A stretch of 64,000 bases of DNA from Labedella populi (GCF_004078655.1 NZ_RZNC01000001.1:930001-994000), one strand, 5' to 3'; shown: positions 45,012 through 53,926, numbered from the stretch's first letter. The notes: a model not told the origin generated them from the letters alone. A program made the numbers and translations.

Positions 45012-45059
45012 TGAACACTTCCTATGTGCACGAATTTCTAAGCACATAGGAAGTGTTCA
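45012..45059. repeat. Palindrome, left copy
   Basis: A perfect 18-bp stem (45012-45029 with 45042-45059; core GAACACTTCCTATGTGC) with a 12-base AT-rich loop. It follows lpdA and can terminate it. Its right end supplies the TGA stop of the AbiEi-like gene on the minus strand. Confidence 0.9.
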
Positions 45060-46004
45060 TGATGGGGAGCGGCGAACGGTCGGAAGACCTGCTTGTCGGA
45101 GGATCGCGGCGAGTCGACCGACGCCGGTGACGTCTCGGTGCTCCCACCGAGCGAACCCGACACTCATCCGTCGAAGGACGTTCTCGCGATTCTTCTCGGC
45201 GATGACGGCCTGGCGAGCGTCTTCGCCATCGGGGGATGGCGCGGCGCCGTATTTGATCCGGCCGTCCGCCTCACCGATTACACCGTAGTCGGGCCACCAG
45301 AAATCGACCTTCGCGCGGAAGCTGTCGGGGCCCCTGAACTCCTTCTGCAGTTCTGGTTCAGCGAAGCCGGCCTCCATGATGCGAACCCGACTGAACGATT
45401 CGAGTGGCGAGTCGGCGAGAGGTGTGGCGAACGCGACCGCAGCGGCCGCTCGCCGTGAGCCCGGCACGCCCTGCATTCTCCCGGCGGCTTCTCGTAGCTC
45501 ATCGCGAGTGGTCGCCGGGCCTCCGTCACGCCCGGCATACAACGCACTGTCCATCGTCACGACCGCTTCCGCGAAGGGGACGATCAGTGCGATGTCGACG
45601 GCGGTCTGAGCGACGGTCGTGACCGAGAAATCTCCGGTGTGAACCGTCTCGTGACGGTCGGCGTTTCCCGTGTGGCGGCGGAAGGCGCCGGATGATCGCG
45701 CCGCCCTGTTATCCACGAGGATGTCGACGGTCGCGGGCCAGCGTTGCCAGATGTTGAGACCCCAGTAGGCGGCGGCGGAAAAGTGGCTGAGGGTCGGATC
45801 CGAGTGGAGGCGCTCGAGCGAGGCCAGGACTCGAAGGCGGTGGCGGCGAAGTGGCGGGAGTTCGCGCCAGACGCGGCTGTCGACATACGCTCCGGGTGCG
45901 ACCGAGAGGAGGTCACCCTTTCGGAGTGAGCGATCCAGATCGCTGATCGAGTCCCCCCGAGCAATGCGGTCACGGCGGCGAGTGATGAGAGAGTCGTCTT
46001 CCAT
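45057..46004 (-). CDS. AbiEi-antitoxin-like N-terminal domain fused to a DUF559/Vsr-like nuclease domain
   Basis: A 315-residue protein not linked to any metabolic neighbour. The N-terminal ~50 residues (DLDRSLRKGDLLSVAPGAYVD) resemble the winged-helix domain of AbiEi-type antitoxins. The C-terminus resembles DUF559/Vsr-fold nucleases of the PD-(D/E)XK class: LESFSRVRI (Glu202), DFWWPDYGVIGEADGR (Asp234, Glu245) and Lys251. The stop TGA lies in the left palindrome. Start 46004 is a choice without a good ribosome-binding site; the frame is open to 46115, and an ATG at 46109 sits behind AGGAAG of the right palindrome but would add arginine- and proline-rich sequence unlike a domain. Function unknown; no toxin partner adjoins. 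Confidence 0.65.
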   Translation of the reverse strand: MEDDSLITRRRDRIARGDSISDLDRSLRKGDLLSVAPGAYVDSRVWRELPPLRRHRLRVLASLERLHSDPTLSHFSAAAYWGLNIWQRWPATVDILVDNRAARSSGAFRRHTGNADRHETVHTGDFSVTTVAQTAVDIALIVPFAEAVVTMDSALYAGRDGGPATTRDELREAAGRMQGVPGSRRAAAAVAFATPLADSPLESFSRVRIMEAGFAEPELQKEFRGPDSFRAKVDFWWPDYGVIGEADGRIKYGAAPSPDGEDARQAVIAEKNRENVLRRMSVGFARWEHRDVTGVGRLAAILRQAGLPTVRRSPS

Positions 46005-46108
46005 CCGAAGAGGATGCGCTGGTCGGCACCGCCGCCGGACTCGCTCAGTGCCGTCCGGCGGAGGGGCGTGGGCACGAGCGGCTTGGGGACGACGCACCCT
46101 TACCCGCA

Positions 46109-46156
46109 TGAACACTTCCTATGTGCTCGAATTTTCGAGCACATAGGAAGTGTTTA
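46109..46156. repeat. Palindrome, right copy
   Basis: A 21-bp perfect stem (46111-46131 with 46134-46154) with a two-base loop. As a direct repeat of the left copy it differs at five of 48 positions, four in or next to the loop. It lies just after the acyl-CoA carboxylase alpha gene, read on the minus strand, and can terminate it. Confidence 0.9.
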
Positions 46157-46162
46157 GGGGGG

Positions 46163-47932
46163 TTAGGGGAGGGGGAGGGAGAGGAGGCGGTGGCCCGCCG
46201 AGACCGTCGTGCCAGCCGGGGCGTCGAGGTTCGAGACGGTGCCGTCCTTCGGGGCGGTGATCGGCTGCTCCATCTTCATGGCCTCGAGCACGAGGAGGAG
46301 ATCACCCCTGACGACGGCCTGCCCCTCCTCGACGGCGACCTTGACGATCGTCGCCTGCATCGGCGCCTTGACGTCGTCGCCCGTCGCCGCGGCGGACGCG
46401 CCACCGGACGAGCCGCGCCGCGGCGGAGGCGTCGCGCTGCGACCGCGCGGACTCGATGCCGGCAACAGAGCATTCGGCAGGTTCACCGCGAGTCGCTTCC
46501 CGGAGACCTCGACGACGACGGTGTGGCGTTCGGCCGGTGGCAGCGCCTCCTCCAGCTCACCGTTCCACGGCTCGATCTCGCCCGCGAACTCGGTCTCGAT
46601 CCAGCGCGTGAAGACTCCGAAGTCGCCGTCCTCCGCCATGAAGGCGGGATCGCGGACGATGAGCCGGTGGAACGGCAGGACCGTCGGCAGTCCTGACACC
46701 TCGAACTCGTCGAGGGCCCGTCGGCTGCGTTCGAGCGCCTGCGCGCGATCCCGGCCCGTCACGATGATCTTTCCGAGCAGAGAATCGAAGGCGCCGGAGA
46801 TACTGTCGCCCGCCGTCACACCGGAGTCCAGGCGGATGCCCGGGCCACCGAAGGTCTTGAAGACGTGGATGGGACCCGGCTGGGGCAGGAATCCGCGCCC
46901 CGGGTCCTCCCCGTTGATCCGGAATTCGATCGAGTGCCCGGTGGGGACGGGGTCGTCGTAGTCGAGGACGCCGCCCTCGGCGATACGGAACTGCTCACGG
47001 ACGAGGTCGATGCCCGTGACCTCCTCGGACACCGGGTGCTCGACCTGCAACCGCGTGTTGACCTCGAGGAAGGACACCGTGCCGTCCTGCCCGATGAGGA
47101 ACTCGCATGTCCCGGCGCCGAGGTAGCCGACTTCCCGCAGGATGGCCTTCGACGCCCGGTACAGCTCGGCGTTCTGCTCCTCCGTCAGGAACGGAGCGGG
47201 CGCCTCCTCGACGAGCTTCTGGTGACGGCGCTGCAGAGAGCAGTCGCGCGTCGACACGACGACGACGTTCCCGTGGGCGTCGGCGAGGCACTGCGTCTCG
47301 ACGTGGCGGGGCTTGTCGAGGTACTTCTCGACGAAGCACTCTCCCCGGCCGAAGGCCGCGATCGCCTCGCGCGTCGCGGACTCGAAGAGCTCCGCAACCT
47401 CGTCGCGTTCGCGCGCGACCTTGAGACCGCGCCCCCCGCCGCCGTAGGCGGCCTTGATCGCGACGGGGAGGCCGTGAGCATCGACGAACTCGAGCACCTC
47501 GGATGCGTCGGCGACGGGGTTGAGCGTCCCCGGCGCGAGAGGGGCGCCGACCTTCTCGGCGATGTGGCGTGCCGACACCTTGTCGCCGAGCTTCTCGATC
47601 GCGTCGGGGGATGGACCGATCCACGTCAGACCGGCGCCCTCGACGGCTCGGGCGAAGTCCGCGTTCTCCGCGAGGAAGCCGTAACCCGGGTGCACGGCGT
47701 CCGCTCCGGATCGACGGGCCACACTCAGGAGCTTCTCGATGACGAGGTACGTGTCAGCGCTCGTGGTCCCCTCGAGCGCATACGCCTCGTCCGCGAGTCG
47801 GACGTGCAGAGCGTCCCTGTCCTGATCTGCGTAGACGGCGACACTGCCGATTCCGCTGTCTCGAGCTGCGCGGATCACACGGACCGCGATTTCTCCCCTG
47901 TTGGCGATGAGGACCTTCGTTATGCGTGGCAC
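46163..47932 (-). CDS. Acyl-CoA carboxylase alpha subunit (biotin carboxylase + biotin carrier)
   Basis: A 589-residue fusion. The biotin carboxylase part begins [20 protein letters not shown], with ATP-grasp region [14 protein letters not shown] and the catalytic block [17 protein letters not shown]. The C-terminal carrier domain has EAMKMEQP with biotinylated Lys553. It pairs with the beta and epsilon subunits encoded 6.5 kb away to carboxylate acetyl- or propionyl-CoA for fatty acid and lipid synthesis. GTG 47932 is selected because the conserved N-terminus starts there; TAGACT lies eight bases upstream, suggesting a leaderless message. The frame is open upstream. Confidence 0.93.
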   Translation of the reverse strand: MPRITKVLIANRGEIAVRVIRAARDSGIGSVAVYADQDRDALHVRLADEAYALEGTTSADTYLVIEKLLSVARRSGADAVHPGYGFLAENADFARAVEGAGLTWIGPSPDAIEKLGDKVSARHIAEKVGAPLAPGTLNPVADASEVLEFVDAHGLPVAIKAAYGGGGRGLKVARERDEVAELFESATREAIAAFGRGECFVEKYLDKPRHVETQCLADAHGNVVVVSTRDCSLQRRHQKLVEEAPAPFLTEEQNAELYRASKAILREVGYLGAGTCEFLIGQDGTVSFLEVNTRLQVEHPVSEEVTGIDLVREQFRIAEGGVLDYDDPVPTGHSIEFRINGEDPGRGFLPQPGPIHVFKTFGGPGIRLDSGVTAGDSISGAFDSLLGKIIVTGRDRAQALERSRRALDEFEVSGLPTVLPFHRLIVRDPAFMAEDGDFGVFTRWIETEFAGEIEPWNGELEEALPPAERHTVVVEVSGKRLAVNLPNALLPASSPRGRSATPPPRRGSSGGASAAATGDDVKAPMQATIVKVAVEEGQAVVRGDLLLVLEAMKMEQPITAPKDGTVSNLDAPAGTTVSAGHRLLSLPLP

Positions 47933-47940
47933 AAGAGTCG

Positions 47941-47946
47941 AGTCTA
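47941..47946 (-). promoter_or_regulatory. -10 box of the acyl-CoA carboxylase alpha gene (leaderless)
   Basis: TAGACT on the minus strand, eight bases before GTG 47932. A second AT-rich patch about 40 bases further upstream could hold another promoter. Confidence 0.45.
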
Positions 47947-48072
47947 TTGGGACGCCGGAAGACGTCTGTGAGGAACATACACAAAATTGGCCGAAGGATA
48001 CGTGGGAAGCCACTAAAGCCATCGGACACGGCCGGACTACGCCTCCCCGGAACGCCGGGAACGCGCCGTCGC

Positions 48073-48759
48073 TCAGAGCGCGCCGCGTCGGTTCCAGAGC
48101 GCCGTCCACTCATGGCCCGAGGCACGGACGAGTCGGCGGAGGGTCGGGAGGGAGAGACCGACGACCGTTGAGGGGTCGCCCGACACGGACGAGATGAAGG
48201 GCGCGCCGAGACTGTCGATCGTGAACGCGCCCGCGACGGCGAGGGGCTCACCGCTCGCGACGTACGCGTCGATCTCGTCATCCGAGACGTCGTCGGCGAA
48301 CGTCACCGCGGCCTCGGCGGCCGCTCCGCGCGCTCCGTGGACGACACCCGCGACCGGGTCGACGTCGATGAGCCAGTGGCCCGAGTGGAGGACCCCGGTC
48401 CGGCCGCGCTGCATGAGCCAGCGCTCGCGAGCGCGCTCGGGAGTGTGCGGCTTGCCGTGCAGCGTGCCGTCGAGTTCGAACATCGAGTCGCCGCCGAGGA
48501 CGAGTCCCCGTTCCCGTCCCGCCGAGAGGACACTCTCCACGACGGCTTCGGCCTTCTCCCGGGCGAGCAACGAGACCGTCTCGGCGGGAGACAGCACGCG
48601 GTGCCGCGACGCTTCGGCGAGAACGGCGTCCTCATCCACCGCCGAGGGCAGGACAACGGGTTCGATGCCGCTCGACCGGAGGAGGGCGAGGCGCGCGGGC
48701 GACGTGGAGGCGAGGTACAGCAGCACGGGGAGGTCCTCTCGCGCACGGGCGTGTGTCAT
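48073..48759 (-). CDS. maf: Maf-like nucleotide pyrophosphatase
   Basis: A 228-residue Maf/HAM1-fold protein that hydrolyses non-canonical or canonical nucleoside triphosphates and is linked to septum control. The opening [20 protein letters not shown] is the family hallmark; [18 protein letters not shown] carries the metal and substrate aspartate and [20 protein letters not shown] at the end is also conserved, seen here as [21 protein letters not shown] 48759 overlaps the start of the divergent RNA methyltransferase. It lies upstream of the carboxylase gene with a 140-base gap, so a separate unit is possible. Confidence 0.88.
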   Translation of the reverse strand: MTHARAREDLPVLLYLASTSPARLALLRSSGIEPVVLPSAVDEDAVLAEASRHRVLSPAETVSLLAREKAEAVVESVLSAGRERGLVLGGDSMFELDGTLHGKPHTPERARERWLMQRGRTGVLHSGHWLIDVDPVAGVVHGARGAAAEAAVTFADDVSDDEIDAYVASGEPLAVAGAFTIDSLGAPFISSVSGDPSTVVGLSLPTLRRLVRASGHEWTALWNRRGAL

Positions 48760-48769
48760 GCTCGAACGC

Positions 48770-50020
48770 ATGGCAGACGCACCGGACATCGTGGATCTGA
48801 CGATCACCAACGTAGCCCACGGCGGGGTCTTCGTCGCCCGCCACGAGGGTCGAGTGGTGTTCGTCCCCGACACGCTCCCGGGAGAGACGGTGCGCGCGCG
48901 GCTCGTCGACACTCGGAAGAAGAGCTTCTGGCGCGCCGAGGCGCTCGAGGTGCTCGACGCGTCCGCCGACCGGGTCGACCACGTGTGGTCGGCGTCCGCG
49001 ATCGACCGTGATCCGGCCGACCGGGCCGGAGGCGCCGAGTTCGGTCACATCGCGCTCCCGCGCCAGCGGACCCTGAAGGCCGACGTCTTGAGCGACGCCC
49101 TCGTCCGGTTCGGCGGTCTCGACGCGGACTCGCCGTTCGTCCGCACGGTCGTCGAGCCGACGGCGGGCGACGACGACGGGAACGGCCTGCACTGGCGCAC
49201 TCGTGTGTCCCTGCACGTGGACGGCGAGGGGCGCGTCGGTCCCTATGCCGCCCGTTCCCACCGCGTCATCACCGTCGAGGACCTGCCCCTCGCGACCTCC
49301 GAGGTCGCGGCGGCCGCTCCTCTCCGCGAGCGCCTCGACGGGGCGACGACGGTGGACGTCGTCCTCTCCGCCGACGGGGTCCTCGTAGCGGTGGACGGTG
49401 CCGCCCGTACCGGGGCCGTTCACGAACGTGTGGGGGAGCGCACCTTCTCGCTCGAGCCCCTCGGTTTCTGGCAAGTCCACCGCGAGGCGGCGGTGCTGCT
49501 CTCGTCGGCGGTGTCGTCGGCCGTCGACGCCGGACGATTCGATCCGGCTGCCCCGAACCTCGACCTCTACGGCGGCGTCGGCCTGTTCGCCGCGACGCTC
49601 GCCGACCGTTTCGGCCGGGGTGTCCGGGTGACGACGGTGGAGGCGGAATCGTCGGCGACCGACCACGCCGCCGAGAACCTGTCCGACGTGGTCGGCGCCC
49701 GGGCCGTCACGGCCCGCGTTGATCGGTTCGTCCGCTCGATCGGCGCCGAACGCGACGTCGCCCGCTACCGAGCGGCCACGATCGTCCTCGATCCGCCGCG
49801 CTCGGGCGCGGGCACCGCCGTCGTCGGCGAGCTGGCCGCGCTGCAGCCGGCCCAGATCATCTACGTCGCGTGTGATCCGGTGGCGCTCGCGCGGGACACG
49901 AAGGCATTGCGGGCGTCGGGTTACGAGCTCGACTCGCTGCGCGCCTTCGACCTCTTCCCCCATACGCACCATGTCGAGGCGGTCGCCGCGTTCACACGCA
50001 CCGGGGACCGCCCCTCCTGA
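48770..50020 (+). CDS. TRAM-domain class I SAM-dependent RNA methyltransferase (RumA/TrmA family)
   Basis: A 416-residue uridine-5 methyltransferase of rRNA or tRNA. The N-terminal TRAM domain is visible in VDLTITNVAHGGVFVARHEGRVVFVPDTLPGE. The SAM-binding domain has LDLYGGVGLFAATLADRFG, the LDPPRSGAG motif and the nucleophile region IIYVACDPVALARD with the catalytic cysteine. The RumA iron-sulfur cysteines are not evident. Start ATG 48770 is used; ATG 48758 in frame upstream overlaps the Maf start. Followed by a two-component operon after 15 bases. Confidence 0.88.
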   Translation: MADAPDIVDLTITNVAHGGVFVARHEGRVVFVPDTLPGETVRARLVDTRKKSFWRAEALEVLDASADRVDHVWSASAIDRDPADRAGGAEFGHIALPRQRTLKADVLSDALVRFGGLDADSPFVRTVVEPTAGDDDGNGLHWRTRVSLHVDGEGRVGPYAARSHRVITVEDLPLATSEVAAAAPLRERLDGATTVDVVLSADGVLVAVDGAARTGAVHERVGERTFSLEPLGFWQVHREAAVLLSSAVSSAVDAGRFDPAAPNLDLYGGVGLFAATLADRFGRGVRVTTVEAESSATDHAAENLSDVVGARAVTARVDRFVRSIGAERDVARYRAATIVLDPPRSGAGTAVVGELAALQPAQIIYVACDPVALARDTKALRASGYELDSLRAFDLFPHTHHVEAVAAFTRTGDRPS

Positions 50021-50023
50021 CGC

Positions 50024-50029
50024 TACGAT
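50024..50029 (+). promoter_or_regulatory. -10 box of the response regulator gene (leaderless)
   Basis: TACGAT, six bases before ATG 50036, just after the stop of the RNA methyltransferase gene. Confidence 0.55.
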
Positions 50030-50035
50030 GAGCGC

Positions 50036-50692
50036 ATGGTTAGGGTAGCGATCATCGACGACCACGAGTCGGTCAGACTGGGTGTCTCGGCGGTGTGCGC
50101 CATCGCGGGCTATGAGGTCGTGCACAGCGTCTCCACCGTCGACGCCTTCGTGGCGCGGGCCGCCGAACGGCCCGTCGACATCGTGGTCCTCGACCTCTCG
50201 CTCGAGGACGGCTCGTCCATCACCGACAACGTCCAGCGATCCCACGCGACGGGGGCGGCGGTGCTCATCCACAGCATCGCCGATCGCGTCGCGAGCGTCC
50301 GAGAGGCCTTCGCAGCGGGAGTCGCCGGAGTGATCCCGAAGGCGTCACCGACGGAGGTCATCGTCGATGCGATCGCGACGGTCGCCGCCGGCGGCGTTCT
50401 CAACAACCTCGAGTGGGCGAGCGCGATCGACGCGGACAGCGAGTTCGCCACCGTGCAGCTCGGTCGCCGGGAGCGCGACGTCCTGCACCTCTACGCTTCC
50501 GGGCTGCCGCTCAAGCAAGTCGCCCTCGAACTCGGCATCGCCGTCTCGACGGCGAAGGAGCACTTGGGACGCATCCGGAGCAAGTACGTCGAGGTGGGCC
50601 GCCCCGCGCCGACGAAGGTCGATCTGCTCCGACGCGCCGTCGAGGACGGTATCCTGCCGGAGCTGAACCCCGGTCAAGTGGATGGCGACTGA
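50036..50692 (+). CDS. NarL/LuxR-family response regulator
   Basis: A 218-residue regulator. The receiver domain has the acidic pair Asp8-Asp9 and phosphoacceptor Asp53 in VVLDLSLEDGS; the lysine is in VIPKAS. The C-terminal LuxR helix-turn-helix is at about residues 142-205 (LGRRERDVLHLYASGLPLKQVALELGIAV...). Start ATG 50036 follows TACGAT by six bases, leaderless. It overlaps the histidine kinase gene by 11 bases and would be phosphorylated by it. The target genes are unknown. Confidence 0.9.
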   Translation: MVRVAIIDDHESVRLGVSAVCAIAGYEVVHSVSTVDAFVARAAERPVDIVVLDLSLEDGSSITDNVQRSHATGAAVLIHSIADRVASVREAFAAGVAGVIPKASPTEVIVDAIATVAAGGVLNNLEWASAIDADSEFATVQLGRRERDVLHLYASGLPLKQVALELGIAVSTAKEHLGRIRSKYVEVGRPAPTKVDLLRRAVEDGILPELNPGQVDGD

Positions 50693-51944
50693 CCGCCCCC
50701 GCAGCCGCTTCCAGCCGGCGAGTGTCGCCGAGACGATCGTCACGCGCGGCGAGCTGTCGGGTCGCAAGGTCTTCAGTTCCGGGCGGGTCGAGGAGCTCTT
50801 CGCCCGCACCATCGGAATCGCGACGGTCGTGTTCGGTGGTCAGGCCGTGTGGATCGGCCTCGCCGCCCCTCAACTGATGGAACGTCCGGTCGGCATCGCC
50901 GCGCTCGTCGCCATGACTCTGATCATGGTCGCGACGGTCGTCGCGTCGTGGATGCTCCGTGGCATGCGCGTTGCGAGTCTCTTCTTCTGCTGGGGGTACA
51001 TCGTCGTCCTCCTCGTGTGGCCGTCGCTCATCGACGTGCCGGGAGGAGACCCGGCCGAGCCGTGGTTCTGGTACCTGCTGACCGTCGCGGGCGCGTGTGC
51101 GGTGTTCGCGATGAGCGTGCGGCTCGCCGTCCTCTACACGGTCGTCTCACCCATCCTCTACGGCGTCGCCCGCGCCGCGACGAACGATCCGTCGCAGTGG
51201 CAGGTCGGAGTGTTCGACGCCTCGTACGGCCTGATCATCGGGCTCGTCGTCCTCGTGGTCGGTGTCACCTTCCGGCGTGCGGCGCGGGGGGTCGACGCCG
51301 CCCGGGACACTGCACTGGCCCGCTATGACGAGGCGGTCCGCCTCCACGCCGTCGAGGCCGAGCGCGTCGAGGTGGACGCGATCGTGCATGACAGCGTGTT
51401 GGCCGCCCTGCAAGCGGCGGACCGCGCCGAGTCCGCGGCTCAGTACCGCGCAGCGGCGACGCTCGCCGTGAAGGCGCTGGCCCATTTCCGCCACGCGGGA
51501 CTCGCCCCGGCCGCCTACGACGCGCACGTCACCTCGGGCGAACTCGCGGACGCGCTCGCGTCGCAGGCGTCGTCGCTCGAGCGTCACATCGACTTCACGT
51601 TCCTCGGCGCTCGCGACCGTGTCATGCCGTCCGTCGTCGCCGAGGCGATGATCCTCGCCGCCGCCCAGGCGATGCAGAACAGCATCCAACACGGCGGCGG
51701 CGAGACGGTCGGACGATCCGTCGTCGTCCGGGCGACGGGTACGGCGGGGGTCTCCGTGAGCGTGGAGGACGACGGCGAGGGGTTCGACCCGCGCGAGGTC
51801 GAGCCGGGCCGGCTCGGCGTGCGCGTCTCCATCATCGAGCGGATGGTATCCGTTGGAGGTCGCGCCTCGGTGGACTCGGAGGTCGGTCGTGGCACGACGG
51901 TGCGCCTCGAATGGACGCCGGCGGGATCGGAGGCCGACACATGA
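50682..51944 (+). CDS. NarL-type sensor histidine kinase
   Basis: A 420-residue membrane kinase. Six hydrophobic segments cover about residues 42-200, followed by a coiled linker. The dimerisation box has DAIVHDSVLAALQAAD with the phosphorylated His236, and the ATP-binding domain shows the N-box AAAQAMQNSIQHGG, the G1 box VEDDGEGFDP and GRGTTVRLEW. It resembles the DesK/NarQ group without a large periplasmic domain, so it may sense the membrane. The ATGA overlap at 51941 couples it to the third gene. Confidence 0.88.
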   Translation: MATDRPRSRFQPASVAETIVTRGELSGRKVFSSGRVEELFARTIGIATVVFGGQAVWIGLAAPQLMERPVGIAALVAMTLIMVATVVASWMLRGMRVASLFFCWGYIVVLLVWPSLIDVPGGDPAEPWFWYLLTVAGACAVFAMSVRLAVLYTVVSPILYGVARAATNDPSQWQVGVFDASYGLIIGLVVLVVGVTFRRAARGVDAARDTALARYDEAVRLHAVEAERVEVDAIVHDSVLAALQAADRAESAAQYRAAATLAVKALAHFRHAGLAPAAYDAHVTSGELADALASQASSLERHIDFTFLGARDRVMPSVVAEAMILAAAQAMQNSIQHGGGETVGRSVVVRATGTAGVSVSVEDDGEGFDPREVEPGRLGVRVSIIERMVSVGGRASVDSEVGRGTTVRLEWTPAGSEADT

Positions 51945-52996
51945 TCCGCATCTCCCGGTACACGATGCTCGCTCTCGCCGGGCTCTTCTCGCTCTACCAC
52001 GTCTTCCGCGGTGTCATCACGCTCGGCGTGCCCGACTCCCCGTGGCCGAGCATCGTCGCGATGGTCCTCTACATCGGTGCGACGATCATCAGCCTCTGGC
52101 CGACCTCTCCCGTCCAGATGCCCCTGTCGCTGGCCTTCTTCAACCTCGCCGTGTCGATCACGCTCTGCCTGCTCGTCACGAGTGAGCTCGATCCGGGGGC
52201 CGACAACGGCTATGCGACCTGGCACGTCGCCTCCATCGGCACACTCATGACGATCACGGCGGCACGCCGCCGGGAGTGGACGGCATGGGCCGGCGTCGGG
52301 TTCCTCACGATCCAGTCGATCGTCTGGGCGGGTATCGGCACGGCGGCGGCCATCGGCGTCACGGGCTCGGTGACCTGGGTCGCGATCGCCGTCGTAATCG
52401 CTCGCGCGCTCGCCCGCGCGGGTCGCGACGCGGAGAAACTCGTACTCGCCGAGAGGGCGGCGGCGGAGTGGCAGGCCGCCCAGGACGCCCACTTCACGGA
52501 GCGTGCGCGTCGTCTCGACGAGGCATCGCGCCTCGCGGGACCGACGCTGCGACGCATCGTGCTCTCCGGCGGCGACCTCACCCCCGACGAGCGGATGGAG
52601 GCGCGACTGCTCGAGGCCGGCCTCCGGGACGAGATCCGTGGTCGGAGGCTGCTGAACCTCGATGTCCGTCGGGAGGTGCTCGCGGCGCGCCGACGAGGGA
52701 CGATGGTGTCTCTCCTCGATGAGGGCACCATCGACGACCTGCCGCAGGAGGAGCTCGACCGGGTCCTCGCCGTCGTCGCGGCGTCCGTCGCGGACTCGAC
52801 GTCCGAGCGGCTCATCGTGCGGACGGCTCCTCTCGACTCCACGGCGGCTGTGACGCTCGTGGGCCTGTCGAAGCCCGCTCCGGGGTCCGAGGACCCCGAC
52901 GATGACGTCGACCTGTGGCGAGAGGTGCCACGATCGGCGGCGGCCGGGTCCGATCCGGGGAGACGGAGCCGTCAGGGCACGATGGAGTCCACGTAA
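51941..52996 (+). CDS. Membrane protein partner of the two-component system (kinase-like, no ATPase visible)
   Basis: A 351-residue protein with five hydrophobic segments in residues 8-155 (for example YTMLALAGLFSLYHVFRGV and TWVAIAVVIARALARAG), followed by a charged helical region and a C-terminal domain of about 150 residues. The layout mimics the sensor kinase upstream, but no H-box, N-box or G-box is seen, so it is probably not a functional kinase. GGAGG lies eight bases before ATG 51941. Its 3' end overlaps the convergent SDR gene by 25 bases. It may modulate the sensor; no known family recognised. Confidence 0.7.
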   Translation: MIRISRYTMLALAGLFSLYHVFRGVITLGVPDSPWPSIVAMVLYIGATIISLWPTSPVQMPLSLAFFNLAVSITLCLLVTSELDPGADNGYATWHVASIGTLMTITAARRREWTAWAGVGFLTIQSIVWAGIGTAAAIGVTGSVTWVAIAVVIARALARAGRDAEKLVLAERAAAEWQAAQDAHFTERARRLDEASRLAGPTLRRIVLSGGDLTPDERMEARLLEAGLRDEIRGRRLLNLDVRREVLAARRRGTMVSLLDEGTIDDLPQEELDRVLAVVAASVADSTSERLIVRTAPLDSTAAVTLVGLSKPAPGSEDPDDDVDLWREVPRSAAAGSDPGRRSRQGTMEST

Positions 52997-53766
52997 CCGC
53001 CGTCGACGCGCACCGCTGCGCCCGTCGTCGCCGATGCGAGGGGGGAGGAGAGGTAGACGACGAGATTCGCGATCTCCTCGGGCTCGATGAGCCGTTGGAG
53101 CAGCGATTGGGGCCGGTGAAGCCGCATGAACTCCCGCTGCGCCTCGTCCCAGGGCAATGAACGGTCGACGAGTTCGTACACGAAGTCCTCGACACCGCCC
53201 GTGTGCGTGGGGCCGGCGATGACGGAGTTGACGGTGACGCCGGTGCCGGCGGCCTCCTTCGCGAAGCCCCTCGACACCGCCAGGAGGGCGGTCTTCGACA
53301 TGCCGTAGTGGATCATCTCCCGGGGGATGACGATCGCGGAGTCGCTCGCGATGTCGAGCACCCGGCCCCAGCGGCGCTCCATCATCCCGGGCAGGTAGAC
53401 GCGGATGAGCCGCACCGCGGAGAGGACGTTCACCTCGAAGTAGCGTCGCCACTCGTCGTCGTCGATCGTGAGCGCGTCCTGCGACCCGAACACGCCCAGG
53501 TTGTTGACGAGGACGTCGACGTCGGGGAGCGCTGCGAGCACCGCATCGACACCGGCCTCCGTCGTCACGTCGGCGACGACGGGGACGAGGCGCGCACCGT
53601 CGACCCGTGCGGCGATCGCGTCGATGGCGCGGGTCACGCTCTCCGCGGTGCGTCCGTTGACTCCGACCTCGGCCCCCGCGGCGGCGAGTCCGGTCGCGAT
53701 CGCCGCGCCGATCCCTTGCGTCGATCCCGTCACGAGGGCCGTCTTCCCACTCACATCGATCTTCAT
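52972..53766 (-). CDS. Short-chain dehydrogenase/reductase
   Basis: A 264-residue SDR. The cofactor motif TGSTQGIGAAIATGLA starts near residue 12, with NNLGVF, the catalytic Ser in DIASDSAIVI and Tyr-x-x-x-Lys in YGMSKTALLAVSRG. It should reduce or oxidise a carbonyl with NAD(P)H; substrate unknown. ATG 53766 follows GGGGAG. The long stretch between motifs and the SPLASATTGAAVRVDGGYVDS end match 3-oxoacyl-ACP reductase-like SDRs. A single gene between a TCS and a large non-coding gap. Confidence 0.88.
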   Translation of the reverse strand: MKIDVSGKTALVTGSTQGIGAAIATGLAAAGAEVGVNGRTAESVTRAIDAIAARVDGARLVPVVADVTTEAGVDAVLAALPDVDVLVNNLGVFGSQDALTIDDDEWRRYFEVNVLSAVRLIRVYLPGMMERRWGRVLDIASDSAIVIPREMIHYGMSKTALLAVSRGFAKEAAGTGVTVNSVIAGPTHTGGVEDFVYELVDRSLPWDEAQREFMRLHRPQSLLQRLIEPEEIANLVVYLSSPLASATTGAAVRVDGGYVDSIVP

Positions 53767-53926
53767 CTCCCCATCCTCCTGCTTCCTTCGCGGAAGCGCC
53801 CTTCGTTCGCGGCAGTGGAGTGAGAAGGGCATCGAGGGGTCTGCCCGGACGACTTCCCCAAAGCGATCGCGCGGACGCGGAACGCCCCCACGCACATGTC
53901 GCGCGTACGGAGCGAATCGACCGACT

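Larger units (their letters stand above)
45003..46165. mobile_element. Insertion-like unit: single gene between two near-identical palindromes
   Basis: A 1163-bp segment bounded by 59-base inverted repeats (45003-45061 and 46107-46165) that agree at 52 positions. Each repeat starts with TAACCCCCCT, whose TAA is the stop codon of the flanking convergent gene (lpdA left, acyl-CoA carboxylase alpha right), continues into a palindrome and ends TTCATG. Inside lies one AbiEi/DUF559-like gene. No transposase is present, so mobility is inferred from structure alone. An alternative is two independently acquired copies of one terminator. Confidence 0.5.

Noticed and set aside
46005-46115. N-terminal extension of the AbiEi-like protein
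   Set aside because: Adds 37 residues that are arginine- and proline-rich; kept only as a possibility because AGGAAG precedes an ATG at 46109.
45012-46154. Reading the two palindromes as classical IS terminal repeats
   Set aside because: No transposase, no target duplication other than the palindromes themselves, and the flanks include host stop codons; described as insertion-like only.
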